From positions 4,247,501-4,311,500 of the forward strand of contig NZ_JACHBR010000001.1 of the NCBI RefSeq assembly GCF_014200435.1: DNA of 64,000 bases. Direction: 5' to 3'. Under the pieces are notes generated by a model. That model was not told the DNA's origin, ran no database searches, and saw only the letters and a list, made by a program, of their open reading frames with translations. Below, piece after piece: positions 50,433 to 58,526 of this stretch. A program made the translations under genes and the position numbers. Each line of letters starts with the position of its first letter. Positions within the stretch are counted from its first letter, which is position 1. The stretch is from Sphaerisporangium krabiense (GTDB lineage: Bacteria > Actinomycetota > Actinomycetes > Streptosporangiales > Streptosporangiaceae).

Positions 50433-51293
50433 TCACGGCGCGCGCAGATGGTCCACCGCGGCGCGGGCGACGGTGCCGATCGCCGCGTCCGCGCGCGGCT
50501 GGTGCTGGGCGGTGCCGATCGAGCGGGTGAACACCGCCACCGCGTACCGCCCGCCGTCGGGGTACTCCACGACGCCCACCTCGTTGCGTATCGTCGGCAG
50601 CGACCCGGTCTTGCCGCTGACCACGACGTCGTCGTAGGGGAACCCCGACGCCAGGCGGTGCGGCCACACCTGCAGGCTGAGCAGGCGGCGGATCGCGGCG
50701 CACGACTCCGGCCCGGCGGCCTCGTCGCGCCACACCATGCGGAGCAGCCGGGTCATCTCGCGCGGGGTGCTCCGGTTGGTGCGCGCCGGGTCGAGCACGC
50801 GCAGGCGGCCGAGCGTCCGGGGGTCCAGGGGCTCGGCGGCCTCGCCCAGGTCGGCGGCGAGCGCCGCCAGCAGCCCGCGGCAGTCGTGCTCGACCCAGGT
50901 GTCCGTCAGCCCCAGCTTCGCCAGCATCCCGTTGACCGCGTCCAGCCCGACCCGGGCCGCGAGGACGTCCGCGGCGGCGTTGTCGCTCACGCTGATCATC
51001 AGGAACGCCAGGTCCCGCAACGACAGGGTGGCCGCGTCCAGCATGGCCGCGAGCCCCGTGGGGCCCTCCGTACGGCCGCCGGCCGCGACCTCGCACCGCT
51101 CCGCCGGATCGAGCAGCCCCGCCTCGGCCTGCCGGTAGAACTCCACCAGCAGCGGCAGCTTGAACACCGACGACAGCACCACCGGCTCGTCCGAGCCGAC
51201 GCCGACCTCCGCGCCGGTGTCCAGATCGACCGCGTGGACCACGCCGGTGACGGCCGCCGCGCGGAAGACGGCGGCCAGGTCGGGCCGCCTCAT
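50433..51293 (-). CDS. Class-A beta-lactamase-like serine hydrolase without the omega-loop Glu
   Basis: The 286-residue protein has S42-x-x-K45 (SSVFKLPLLVEFYRQ), SDN at 103-105 (MISVSDNAAADVLA) and KTG at 228-230 (VVVSGKTGSLPTIRNEVGVV). The spacing is that of class A. The ExxLN motif that carries the deacylating Glu166 is absent from the region after SDN. No signal peptide is visible from the ATG at 51293. It may therefore be a slow penicillin binder or peptidase rather than a true resistance enzyme. Its ATG overlaps the LysR stop (ATGA), so regulator and enzyme are co-translated. Confidence 0.82.
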   Translation of the reverse strand: MRRPDLAAVFRAAAVTGVVHAVDLDTGAEVGVGSDEPVVLSSVFKLPLLVEFYRQAEAGLLDPAERCEVAAGGRTEGPTGLAAMLDAATLSLRDLAFLMISVSDNAAADVLAARVGLDAVNGMLAKLGLTDTWVEHDCRGLLAALAADLGEAAEPLDPRTLGRLRVLDPARTNRSTPREMTRLLRMVWRDEAAGPESCAAIRRLLSLQVWPHRLASGFPYDDVVVSGKTGSLPTIRNEVGVVEYPDGGRYAVAVFTRSIGTAQHQPRADAAIGTVARAAVDHLRAP

Positions 51294-52234
51294 GCCAGCA
51301 GCCCGGAGGCCGGGCGGTGGGCGATCCTGCGCGCCCGCGCGGCTCCGTCGTCGGTCATCCCGGCATTCTCCCGCAGCACCCGCACGGCCACCGCGCCGAA
51401 CTCCTCCACCGCCGGGCCCGGCCGGCGCCAGGCCACCGACACCCGCCAGGCCAGCGGGTCGCCGAGCAGCGGCCGCCAGACCACGCCCGGCTGCTCCACC
51501 CGGGGGCCGAACGCGACGGCCGTGCCCGACATCACCAGGCCCAGCGTGAACTGCGGGTGGGCCGCGGGATGCACCTCGCCGGGGACGTACCCGTGCCGGC
51601 GGCACTCGGTCAGCGTCTCCTCGTGCAGGCCGGGCTCGCTCTCGCGCGGGAGCAGCACGAGCGGCCGGGTGGCGAGGTCGGCCAGGTGCACCGAGGAGAA
51701 CCCGGCCAGCGGATCGTCCGCCGGCAGCAGCACCCCCGGATGCTGCACGAGCATGGGCCCGTACGTCAGCCCGGCCGCGCCGGCCGGGTGGCGGATCACC
51801 CCGCCGTCGAGCTCGCCGTCGGCCAGCGCCCTCACCTGGTCGGCCGTGCACATCTCCGTCAGCGCGGGACGCAGGGGAGGGTCGGCCTCGCGCAGCGCGG
51901 CGAGCAGGGCCGCGACGGCCGCGCCGCCGAGGTCGGGCGGCACCCCGATGCGCAGGCCCGCCGCGCCGTCGCCGCCCGCCCGCGCCATCAGCTCGCGGAC
52001 GCGGTCGGCGCGCGCGACGAGGTCGCGGGCCTCGGCGAGCAGCAGCCTGCCCGCCTCGGTCAGGCGGACCTGGCGGCTCGACCGGTCGAACAGCCGCACG
52101 CCGAGCTCCTCCTCCAGCCGCTTGACGCGCTGGCTGAGCGGCGGCTGCGCCATGCCGAGCCGGGCCGCCGCGTTGCCGAAGTGCAGTTCCTCCGCGACGA
52201 CGACGAAGAGGCGCAGGTGCCTGATCAGGTCCAT
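51290..52234 (-). CDS. LysR family transcriptional regulator
   Basis: The 314-residue protein has an N-terminal LysR helix-turn-helix (LRLFVVVAEELHFGNAAARL, then PPLSQRVKRLEEELGVRLFD). A two-lobed effector domain follows (RIGVPPDLGGAAVAALLAAL onward). Its gene lies between the co-transcribed beta-lactamase-like gene and the divergent penicillin-binding protein gene. That is the AmpR-like arrangement in which a LysR protein senses cell-wall fragments. Possible binding sites are the GATATC-containing repeats in the 109-bp gap to 52344. Confidence 0.92.
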   Translation of the reverse strand: MDLIRHLRLFVVVAEELHFGNAAARLGMAQPPLSQRVKRLEEELGVRLFDRSSRQVRLTEAGRLLLAEARDLVARADRVRELMARAGGDGAAGLRIGVPPDLGGAAVAALLAALREADPPLRPALTEMCTADQVRALADGELDGGVIRHPAGAAGLTYGPMLVQHPGVLLPADDPLAGFSSVHLADLATRPLVLLPRESEPGLHEETLTECRRHGYVPGEVHPAAHPQFTLGLVMSGTAVAFGPRVEQPGVVWRPLLGDPLAWRVSVAWRRPGPAVEEFGAVAVRVLRENAGMTDDGAARARRIAHRPASGLLA

Positions 52235-52343
52235 CACCAGCGAGGATATCCAAACAAGTATCAAACGCGACGAGATATCAGTATTGGACATGAACCCGCG
52301 CCATCTGCTGTCCTCTTCACTCCTGAACCGAACGGGGGATCGG
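52235..52343. promoter_or_regulatory. Divergent LysR-type control region
   Basis: GATATCC (52243-52249) and GAGATATCAG (about 52272-52281) flank an A-rich stretch with AAACAAGTATCAAACG. The second contains a palindrome around GATATC. Spaced sites of this kind between a LysR gene and its divergent target are typical. Confidence 0.5.
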
Positions 52344-53900
52344 ATGAGGCGAACAGCAGTGATCACGGTCGCGGTGGCCACGGTGGTGCCGCTGGCCGTG
52401 GCGGGCGGCGTCATATGGGCGCTGCGCACGCAAGGGTCGGCCGAGGAGACGGCCGCGCGGTACCTGGAAGGCTGGGCGAAGGGGGACTACGCCGCGATGC
52501 GCGCCCTGACCGCCGACCCGCCCGGCGACTTCGAGCGGTGGTACCGCGACTTCCGCGCCGACCTCAAGCTCACCTCGGCGGCGTTCACGCCCGCGCCGCC
52601 GCGCGAAGGCGAGGACGCCACGACCGTCGACTTCCGCGCCGCCCTGCGCGGCCCCGTCGACTTCTCCTACACCGGCAGGCTGACGCTGGTGAAGCGCGAC
52701 CGCGCCTGGCGCGTGGACTTCTCCCCGCAGGCGATCCACCGCGACCTGAAGCCGGGCAGGCGCTTCCGCGTCGCCGAGGTTCCCGCCGAGTCCGCGCCCG
52801 TCCGCGCGGCGGACGGCACCCGCGTCGACACCGCGGACGCGCCCGGCTCGGTGCTGCAACTCGTCGACGCCCTGAAGGAGCGCTACGGCGCCCGGCTGAA
52901 GGGCAGGCCGTCCGCCCGCGTGGAGATCGTCACGGGCGGCGGCCAGAGCGTCAAGCCGGTGAAGACGATCGCGACCGGCGAGCGCGTGCCGGGCTCGCCG
53001 CTGACCACCACCGTCGACCTGCGCGTCCACCGGGCGGGGGCGGCGGCGCTCGAACGGATCGGCAAGCCCGCCTCGCTGGTGGCGCTGCGGCCCTCCACGG
53101 GCGAGGTGCTGGCCGTCGTCAACAAGCCGGGCGGGTTCAACCGCGCGCTGCTCGGCAAGTACCCCCCGGGCTCGACGTTCAAGGTCGTCACGGCCTCGGC
53201 GCTGGTGGCCGACGGCGTGGCCCCCGACGACATGGTGACGTGCCCGCCCGAGCGGACGATCGGCGGGTTCGCCTTCCACAACGCCGAGTTCCACGACTAC
53301 GGCACGCTGTCGTTCCGCGACGCGTTCGCCCACTCCTGCAACACGACCTTCGGCAGCCTCGCCGTGGAGCGGCTCGGCGCCGGCCGGCTCGCCGAGGTCG
53401 CGCGCGGCTTCGGGTTCGGGGCGCCGGTCACCCCCGGCGTGCCGGCCGTGCGCGCGGAGTTCCCCGCGCCGCGCGACGACACCGACCTGGCCTCGGCCGC
53501 CATCGGCCAGGGCCGGGTGCTGGCCAGCCCGCTCAACATGGCCACCGTCGCCGCGGCCATCGCCTCGGGCACCTGGCGTGAGCCCCGGCTCGTGCCGGAG
53601 TCCCTGGTCCCGGAGGGCGGCGCCCCGCCGCGCCGCCTGGAGCCCGCCGTCGCCGCGGCGCTGCGCAAGCTCATGCCCGCCGTGGTCAGCGAGGGCACGG
53701 CGAGCGCGATCGCGTTCCCGCCGGGCACCGCGGGCAAGACGGGCACCGCCGAGTACGGGTCCGGCGAGGAGCCGCCGACGCACTCCTGGTTCATCGGCTA
53801 CAAGGGCGACCTCGCGTTCGCGGTGATCGTGGAGGGCGCGGGCACCGGCGCGGCGGTCGCGGCGCCCATCGCCGCCCGCTTCCTGTCCGGCCTCGGCTGA
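52344..53900 (+). CDS. Penicillin-binding transpeptidase with MecA-type N-terminal domain
   Basis: The 518-residue protein has one membrane anchor (AVITVAVATVVPLAVAGGVI), an NTF2-like MecA_N domain (SAEETAARYLEGWAKGDYAA to LVKRDRAWRVDF) and a transpeptidase domain. The active Ser is in PPGSTFKVVTASAL (SxxK), SCN follows in AHSCNTTFGSLA, and KTG is in AGKTGTAEYGS. It cross-links peptidoglycan outside the membrane. The dimerisation part is short compared with class B PBPs. GGGGGATCGG precedes the ATG. Divergent LysR and beta-lactamase-like genes suggest wall-stress or beta-lactam control. Confidence 0.92.
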   Translation: MRRTAVITVAVATVVPLAVAGGVIWALRTQGSAEETAARYLEGWAKGDYAAMRALTADPPGDFERWYRDFRADLKLTSAAFTPAPPREGEDATTVDFRAALRGPVDFSYTGRLTLVKRDRAWRVDFSPQAIHRDLKPGRRFRVAEVPAESAPVRAADGTRVDTADAPGSVLQLVDALKERYGARLKGRPSARVEIVTGGGQSVKPVKTIATGERVPGSPLTTTVDLRVHRAGAAALERIGKPASLVALRPSTGEVLAVVNKPGGFNRALLGKYPPGSTFKVVTASALVADGVAPDDMVTCPPERTIGGFAFHNAEFHDYGTLSFRDAFAHSCNTTFGSLAVERLGAGRLAEVARGFGFGAPVTPGVPAVRAEFPAPRDDTDLASAAIGQGRVLASPLNMATVAAAIASGTWREPRLVPESLVPEGGAPPRRLEPAVAAALRKLMPAVVSEGTASAIAFPPGTAGKTGTAEYGSGEEPPTHSWFIGYKGDLAFAVIVEGAGTGAAVAAPIAARFLSGLG

Positions 53901-53945
53901 CCGCCTTCCCGTCCTCCGGCGTCCTTCCCGGCCGGCGCGGGAGGG

Positions 53946-54518
53946 TCAGTGGTGCCGGCCGGTCACCAGGTCGCGGATGCGGTCGGCGGTGCCCATGAGC
54001 GGGCTCGCGGCCTTGAGCAGCCCCGGCCTGGGCGGCGTGCGCGGGTGCGGGCGGGTGGGCGCGATCTTCTTGGCCCGCTCGATCTTCGACCCGAGCTCGT
54101 CCGCCCGCTCGGGGCTGATGACCAGGCGCAGCTCCGGCCAGACGTGCTCCTCCTCGTAGGCGATGTGCTCGCGCGCCTCGCTGATGAAGCCCATCAGCGT
54201 GTCCTCGTACCGGGGCTCGCCCGGCTCGTAGGAGATGAGCTCGTCCAGCGCGTACTTGCCGCGCTGCTCCTGGGCGATGGCGTGGTCGGCCATCGCGTCG
54301 CCGCCGGGCACCAGCTCCCGCACGACCGGCCAGAAGTACTCCTCCTCGACGGCCTCGTGCTTGGACTCCTCGGTGATGAGCCGGTCCACCTGCTGCTTGC
54401 GGGCCGACATGTGGGCGTCCCCGCCGCGCCCGGACATCTGGGGCCCGGACTCCAGCTCCGTCATCAGACGCTTGACCATGTCGTGATCTCGTTCCAGGAC
54501 TGCGAACACGTTCGCCAT
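53946..54518 (-). CDS. Hemerythrin domain protein
   Basis: The 190-residue protein is a four-helix bundle with the ligand pattern of hemerythrins: LERDHDMVKRLM, EESKHEAVEEEYFWPVVREL, MADHAIAQEQRGKY and ISEAREHIAYEEEHVWPELR. It would hold a di-iron centre and could sense or store oxygen, nitric oxide or iron. The C-terminal 50 residues are basic with a TRPHPRTPPRPG stretch. GGGGGAGGAACGCC precedes the ATG. It is divergent from the WGR gene and seems monocistronic. Confidence 0.9.
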   Translation of the reverse strand: MANVFAVLERDHDMVKRLMTELESGPQMSGRGGDAHMSARKQQVDRLITEESKHEAVEEEYFWPVVRELVPGGDAMADHAIAQEQRGKYALDELISYEPGEPRYEDTLMGFISEAREHIAYEEEHVWPELRLVISPERADELGSKIERAKKIAPTRPHPRTPPRPGLLKAASPLMGTADRIRDLVTGRHH

Positions 54519-54721
54519 GGCGTTCCTCCCCCTGCCGCCGGCGTGTTCCCTCCTTTGGGCGTTGCCCGCATCGTCCCAGGTAAACATCGGTTTCGGATCG
54601 CGCCGCCCCGTCGCGGCGTTCCGGCGGCGACCGGACGGCCGACCGGAGATCAGGGACTTGCCGGGATTTGTCGTACGACTCCCGTACGCTCCGGGGCATT
54701 CGATCAAGAAGGGACGTCGGG

Positions 54722-56206
54722 ATGCCGCCGCGAAGCACATATCTGGAGCTCTCCGAGGACGCCGGGAGCGCGCACAAGTTCTACGAGGTGGTGGTCGCCG
54801 ACACCGAGGTCACCATCACCTACGGCAGGATCGGCGAGCGCGGGCAGACCAAGGTGACCGGCTTCGCCAGCGCCGGCAAGGCCGAGGCGGCCGCGGAGAA
54901 GAAGATCGCCGAGAAGGTGCGCAAGGGATACGCGCCCGCGGTGCGCGGCGTGCGGCAGCGGCGCACGGTCACCCGGCGCACCATGCTCGTCGGCTCCGCG
55001 GGCTCCGGGTCCGGCGGCCCGGTCACGCGCGCGCACGTCCCCTCCGCGCGCAGGGCCCCGGTGCTCTGGCGGTTCTCCAGCGGCGCCGCCGCGTTCGGCA
55101 TCTTCGTGGACGACCAGCGCGCCTGGGTCGGCAACCAGAACGGCGACGTCTACACCGTGGCCCACGACGGCACCGTCACCGGCCACTTCCGGCTTCCCGA
55201 CGGCGTCAAGTGCATCGTCGCCGACGACTTCTGGATCTACGCGGGCGCCGACGACGGCAACGTGTACGACCTGAGCGGCAAGGTGCCGCGCCTGGCGTAC
55301 GAGATCGCCGAGGACGTGGACATCTACTGGCTGGACATCCACGACGGCGTGCTCGGCGTCTCCGACCGCGCCGGGCGCATCACCATGATCGACCACGAGG
55401 ACGAGTTCCAGTGGGCGAGGAAGAGCGACGGCGACTCCGCGTGGATGGTCCGCTGCGACCGCGACGCCGTCTACCACGGGCACTCGCGCGGCGTCGCCCG
55501 CTACGACACCGCCGACGGCACGCCGGTCTGGCACACCAAGGTGCGCGGCCAGGTGCTGTTCGGCTGGCAGGAGCGCGACGACGTCTACGCGGGCACCAGC
55601 CACAACCAGGTGTACCGGCTCGACAAGGCCGACGGCGCCATCGGCGCGGTCTACGACTGCGACGGCGCGGTGTTCTCCTGCGCCGCCGCCCCCGACGGCC
55701 GCTTCGTGTTCGCCGGCGACAACCACTCCTCGATCTACTGCTTCGACCGGGGCGGCGCGCGCCTGTGGAAGCTCGACACCGGCTGCGGCTCGGCGTTCTC
55801 CATGCAGTACCTGGACGAGCGGCTCTACATCGTGACGACCAACGGCACGCTGGCCTGCGTGGACGCCGGCGAGGAGGCGATCAGGGCCGCCCAGGAGGGC
55901 AGCGTCCCCGACCCGGTGGACGTCAAGGCGGCGGCGGGCCTGGCCGTGGTCGAGCCGTCGGTCGTGCTGGACAGCGTCGCCGAGAGCACGCTGATCACCG
56001 GCGAGGACGGCGTCGTGGTCGAGTGCGTCCGCGACGGCGACCGCCTGCGCGTCCGCGTCGTCACCCCCGGCTACGAGCCCCTGTGGAACGTCCAGTTCCC
56101 CAAGAACGTCCGCGAGGCCGGCGCCCGCTACGTCGTCCAGGAGGTCCGCTCCTCCGAACGCGGCGGCTTCTACCGCGCCTACGGCGACATCCGACGCCTC
56201 CTCTGA
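54722..56206 (+). CDS. WGR domain fused to a PQQ-type beta-propeller
   Basis: The 494-residue protein begins with a WGR domain (residues 1-80): YLELSEDAGSAHKFYEVVVA, ITYGRIGERGQTKVTGFASA and a Lys-rich helix. In DNA-repair proteins such as PARP2 this domain binds nucleic acid ends. After a basic linker comes a beta-propeller of about 380 residues with repeats such as WVGNQNGDVYTVAHDGTVTG and YAGADDGNVYDLSGKV, like BamB/PQQ propellers. There is no signal peptide, so it is cytoplasmic. The combination suggests a sensor or scaffold acting on nucleic acid, but no function is known to me. Confidence 0.85.
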   Translation: MPPRSTYLELSEDAGSAHKFYEVVVADTEVTITYGRIGERGQTKVTGFASAGKAEAAAEKKIAEKVRKGYAPAVRGVRQRRTVTRRTMLVGSAGSGSGGPVTRAHVPSARRAPVLWRFSSGAAAFGIFVDDQRAWVGNQNGDVYTVAHDGTVTGHFRLPDGVKCIVADDFWIYAGADDGNVYDLSGKVPRLAYEIAEDVDIYWLDIHDGVLGVSDRAGRITMIDHEDEFQWARKSDGDSAWMVRCDRDAVYHGHSRGVARYDTADGTPVWHTKVRGQVLFGWQERDDVYAGTSHNQVYRLDKADGAIGAVYDCDGAVFSCAAAPDGRFVFAGDNHSSIYCFDRGGARLWKLDTGCGSAFSMQYLDERLYIVTTNGTLACVDAGEEAIRAAQEGSVPDPVDVKAAAGLAVVEPSVVLDSVAESTLITGEDGVVVECVRDGDRLRVRVVTPGYEPLWNVQFPKNVREAGARYVVQEVRSSERGGFYRAYGDIRRLL

Positions 56207-56258
56207 CCGGCGGCCGAGGTGGGCCGAGCCCGCTCGTACGTCGCCGTCGTGGCCGGGA

Positions 56259-57047
56259 TCACCGCGGGCGGACGAGGTCGAGCAGGAGGGTGTGGGTGGT
56301 CTCGTCGGCGGCGATGACGAGGCCGCCCGCGCCGGTGTGCGGGGGCAGGCCGTCGATGCCGGTGACGACGCATCCCGCGGCGCGGCACAGTGCGATGCCG
56401 GCGGCGAAGTGGACGCTGTCGTGCCGGCGGCCGTCGGTGACGTAGGCGGCTCGGCGGCCGGCGGCGGTCCATGCCACCGCGAGGGTGGTGGAGACGACGC
56501 GCGGGCGGAAGCGTTCGGTGAACCTCGGGTCGGCGAGGAGCGCGGTGGGACGGAAGGCGGGGGCGTTCGGGAAGGGCGGGTCGAGGTTGACGTCGACCAG
56601 CCGGGACGCGGCCGAGGGTCTCAGCGGCGTGTCCGCCCCGCCCCGGCGGACGCGGGCGTGGGCGCCGTCGGTCCAGAACACCTCACCGGTGAACGGGTCG
56701 GCGGAGGCCGCCGCCGTGACGTCCTCGCCCACGCGCAGGGCGACGTTGACCGCGACCAGCATGTTGTGGACGGCGTAGTTGAGCGTGCCGCACAACGGGT
56801 CGACCAGCCACTCCCGCTCAGCCTGCCCAGGCCCGGTACGCCCGCTCTCCTCGCCGATCACGGCGTCGCCGGGACGCGCGGCGCGGATGACGTCCAGGAT
56901 CGCCTTCTCCGCCTCCAGGTCGGCGGCCGTGGCGAAGTCGCCGTCGCCTTTCTCCACGCGCGGCAGAGCCTCCCCGAACATGCCGCGCACGACGGCCGCG
57001 CCGGCCTCGGCCGCGGCCCGGGCCACCTCGACGTCGGTGATCGGCAT
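56259..57047 (-). CDS. Inositol monophosphatase family protein with altered metal motif
   Basis: The 262-residue protein follows the IMPase fold: ATAADLEAEKAILDVIRAAR, VIGEESGRTGPG, the motif region EWLVDPLCGTLNYAVHNMLV and the late motif RRHDSVHFAAGIALCRAAGC. In classical IMPases the second motif is DPxDGT; here the second Asp is Cys (DPLCGT). That residue binds catalytic magnesium, so activity or metal use must differ. The ATG at 57047 follows TATCCT by 8 bases, so the message may be leaderless. Confidence 0.85.
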   Translation of the reverse strand: MPITDVEVARAAAEAGAAVVRGMFGEALPRVEKGDGDFATAADLEAEKAILDVIRAARPGDAVIGEESGRTGPGQAEREWLVDPLCGTLNYAVHNMLVAVNVALRVGEDVTAAASADPFTGEVFWTDGAHARVRRGGADTPLRPSAASRLVDVNLDPPFPNAPAFRPTALLADPRFTERFRPRVVSTTLAVAWTAAGRRAAYVTDGRRHDSVHFAAGIALCRAAGCVVTGIDGLPPHTGAGGLVIAADETTHTLLLDLVRPR

Positions 57048-57155
57048 GGACCGCAGGATAGCGGCGGCGGGCAGGAAGCTGGAGTCCAGGGCTGTCGCCG
57101 CCGGGCCAGGTGGGTAGGAGGTGGGCCGGGCATCGTCGTCGCGTGGGGAGTGCTG

Positions 57156-58472
57156 ATGGCCGCGTCCGCTCATGCGCCCGGGGACCGCACGCCGTGGAGG
57201 GCGATCGTCGGGGGATCCATCGGGAACATGGTGGAGTGGTATGACTGGTTCGCCTACGCGAGCTTCGCCACCTACTTCGCCGCGTCGTTCTTCCCCAAGG
57301 GGAACGCGACGGCGCAGCTGCTCAACGCGGCGGGCGTGTTCGCGGTCGGGTTCTTCATGCGGCCGGTCGGCGGCTGGCTGCTCGGGCGGTACGCCGACAG
57401 GAAGGGCCGCAAGGCGGCGCTGGCGCTCACCGTCACGATGATGTCGGTGAGCGCCCTGCTCATCGCCGTCGCGCCGACCTACGCCCAGGTGGGCTACTTC
57501 GGCGCGGCGGTGCTGGTCGCGGCGCGGCTGCTGCAGGGGCTGTCGGTGGGCGGCGAGTACGCCGCGAGCGCCACCTACCTCACCGAGGCGTCCCATCCGC
57601 GCAGGCGCGGGTTCTCCTCCAGCTTCCAGTACGTCTCGATGACCGCCGGCCAGCTCGTCGGCCTCGGCCTGCAGATGCTGCTCCAGCGCACGATGAGCGA
57701 CGCGGCCCTGCACGCCTGGGGCTGGCGCGTCCCGTTCGTGGTCGGCGCGGCCGGGGCCGCCGTGGTCTTCTACATCCGCCGCGGCCTGCTGGAGACCGCG
57801 GCGTACGAGGAGGAGGCGGCGGACGAGCGGCGCGGCACGGTCCGGCTGCTGCTGGAGCACAAACGCGAGGCGGCGCTGGTCATGGCCCTGACCATGGGCG
57901 GCACGCTCGCGTACTACACCTACACCACCTATCTCACCAAGTACCTGTCCAACACCGCCGGCCTGTCGAAGGCGGACGCCACGCTGGTCGGCTTCCTCGC
58001 CCTGTCGGCCTTCTGCCTGCTGCAGCCGCTGGCCGGCGCCCTGTCGGACCGCGTCGGGCGCAGGCCTCTGCTGATCATGTTCGGCGTCGGCGGCACGCTC
58101 GGCACCGTGCCCCTGCTGACCGCGCTGCGCGGCGTCACGACCGTGGGCGCGGCACTGGCGCTGTCGCTGGTGGCGCTGGTGATCGTCACCGGCTACACCT
58201 CCGTCAACGCGTGCGTGAAGGCCGAGCTGTTCCCGACGCGGGTGCGCGCCCTCGGCGTCGCCCTGCCGTTCGCGCTGGCCAACGCCGTGTTCGGCGGCAC
58301 GGCCGAGTACGTCGCGCTGTGGTTCAAGAACGCCGGCGCCGAGTCCGGCTTCTATTGGTACGTCGCCGGCTGCGCCGCCGTGTCGCTGACCGTCTACGTG
58401 ACCATGCGCGAGACCCGCGACGCCACGCTCAGCGGTGCCGACCGCGACGAAGGCGTGACCCAGCCCGCCTGA
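57156..58472 (+). CDS. MHS family MFS transporter (metabolite:H+ symporter type)
   Basis: The 438-residue carrier has twelve helices and MHS-family marks: GGSIGNMVEWYDWFAYASFA at helix 1, GRYADRKGRKAALALTV for motif A, LLQGLSVGGEYAASATYLTE at helix 4 and LSDRVGRRPLLIMFGV in the second half. Relatives move proline/betaine, citrate, alpha-ketoglutarate or shikimate with protons. The substrate here cannot be told. GGGGAG lies 7 bases before the ATG at 57156. It is divergent from the IMPase gene and convergent with the MFS-USP gene. Confidence 0.9.
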   Translation: MAASAHAPGDRTPWRAIVGGSIGNMVEWYDWFAYASFATYFAASFFPKGNATAQLLNAAGVFAVGFFMRPVGGWLLGRYADRKGRKAALALTVTMMSVSALLIAVAPTYAQVGYFGAAVLVAARLLQGLSVGGEYAASATYLTEASHPRRRGFSSSFQYVSMTAGQLVGLGLQMLLQRTMSDAALHAWGWRVPFVVGAAGAAVVFYIRRGLLETAAYEEEAADERRGTVRLLLEHKREAALVMALTMGGTLAYYTYTTYLTKYLSNTAGLSKADATLVGFLALSAFCLLQPLAGALSDRVGRRPLLIMFGVGGTLGTVPLLTALRGVTTVGAALALSLVALVIVTGYTSVNACVKAELFPTRVRALGVALPFALANAVFGGTAEYVALWFKNAGAESGFYWYVAGCAAVSLTVYVTMRETRDATLSGADRDEGVTQPA

Positions 58473-58526
58473 GCCTGACCCGAGCCCGCATGTGACCGCC
58501 TGAGCCGGCCCGCCTGGCCGCGTGGG

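Noticed and set aside
50448-53900. A 1150-codon open frame on the plus strand
   Set aside because: Its first 630 codons run antisense to the class-A-like and LysR genes and are Arg/Ala/Gly-rich shadow translation. Only the part from 52344 is the penicillin-binding protein.
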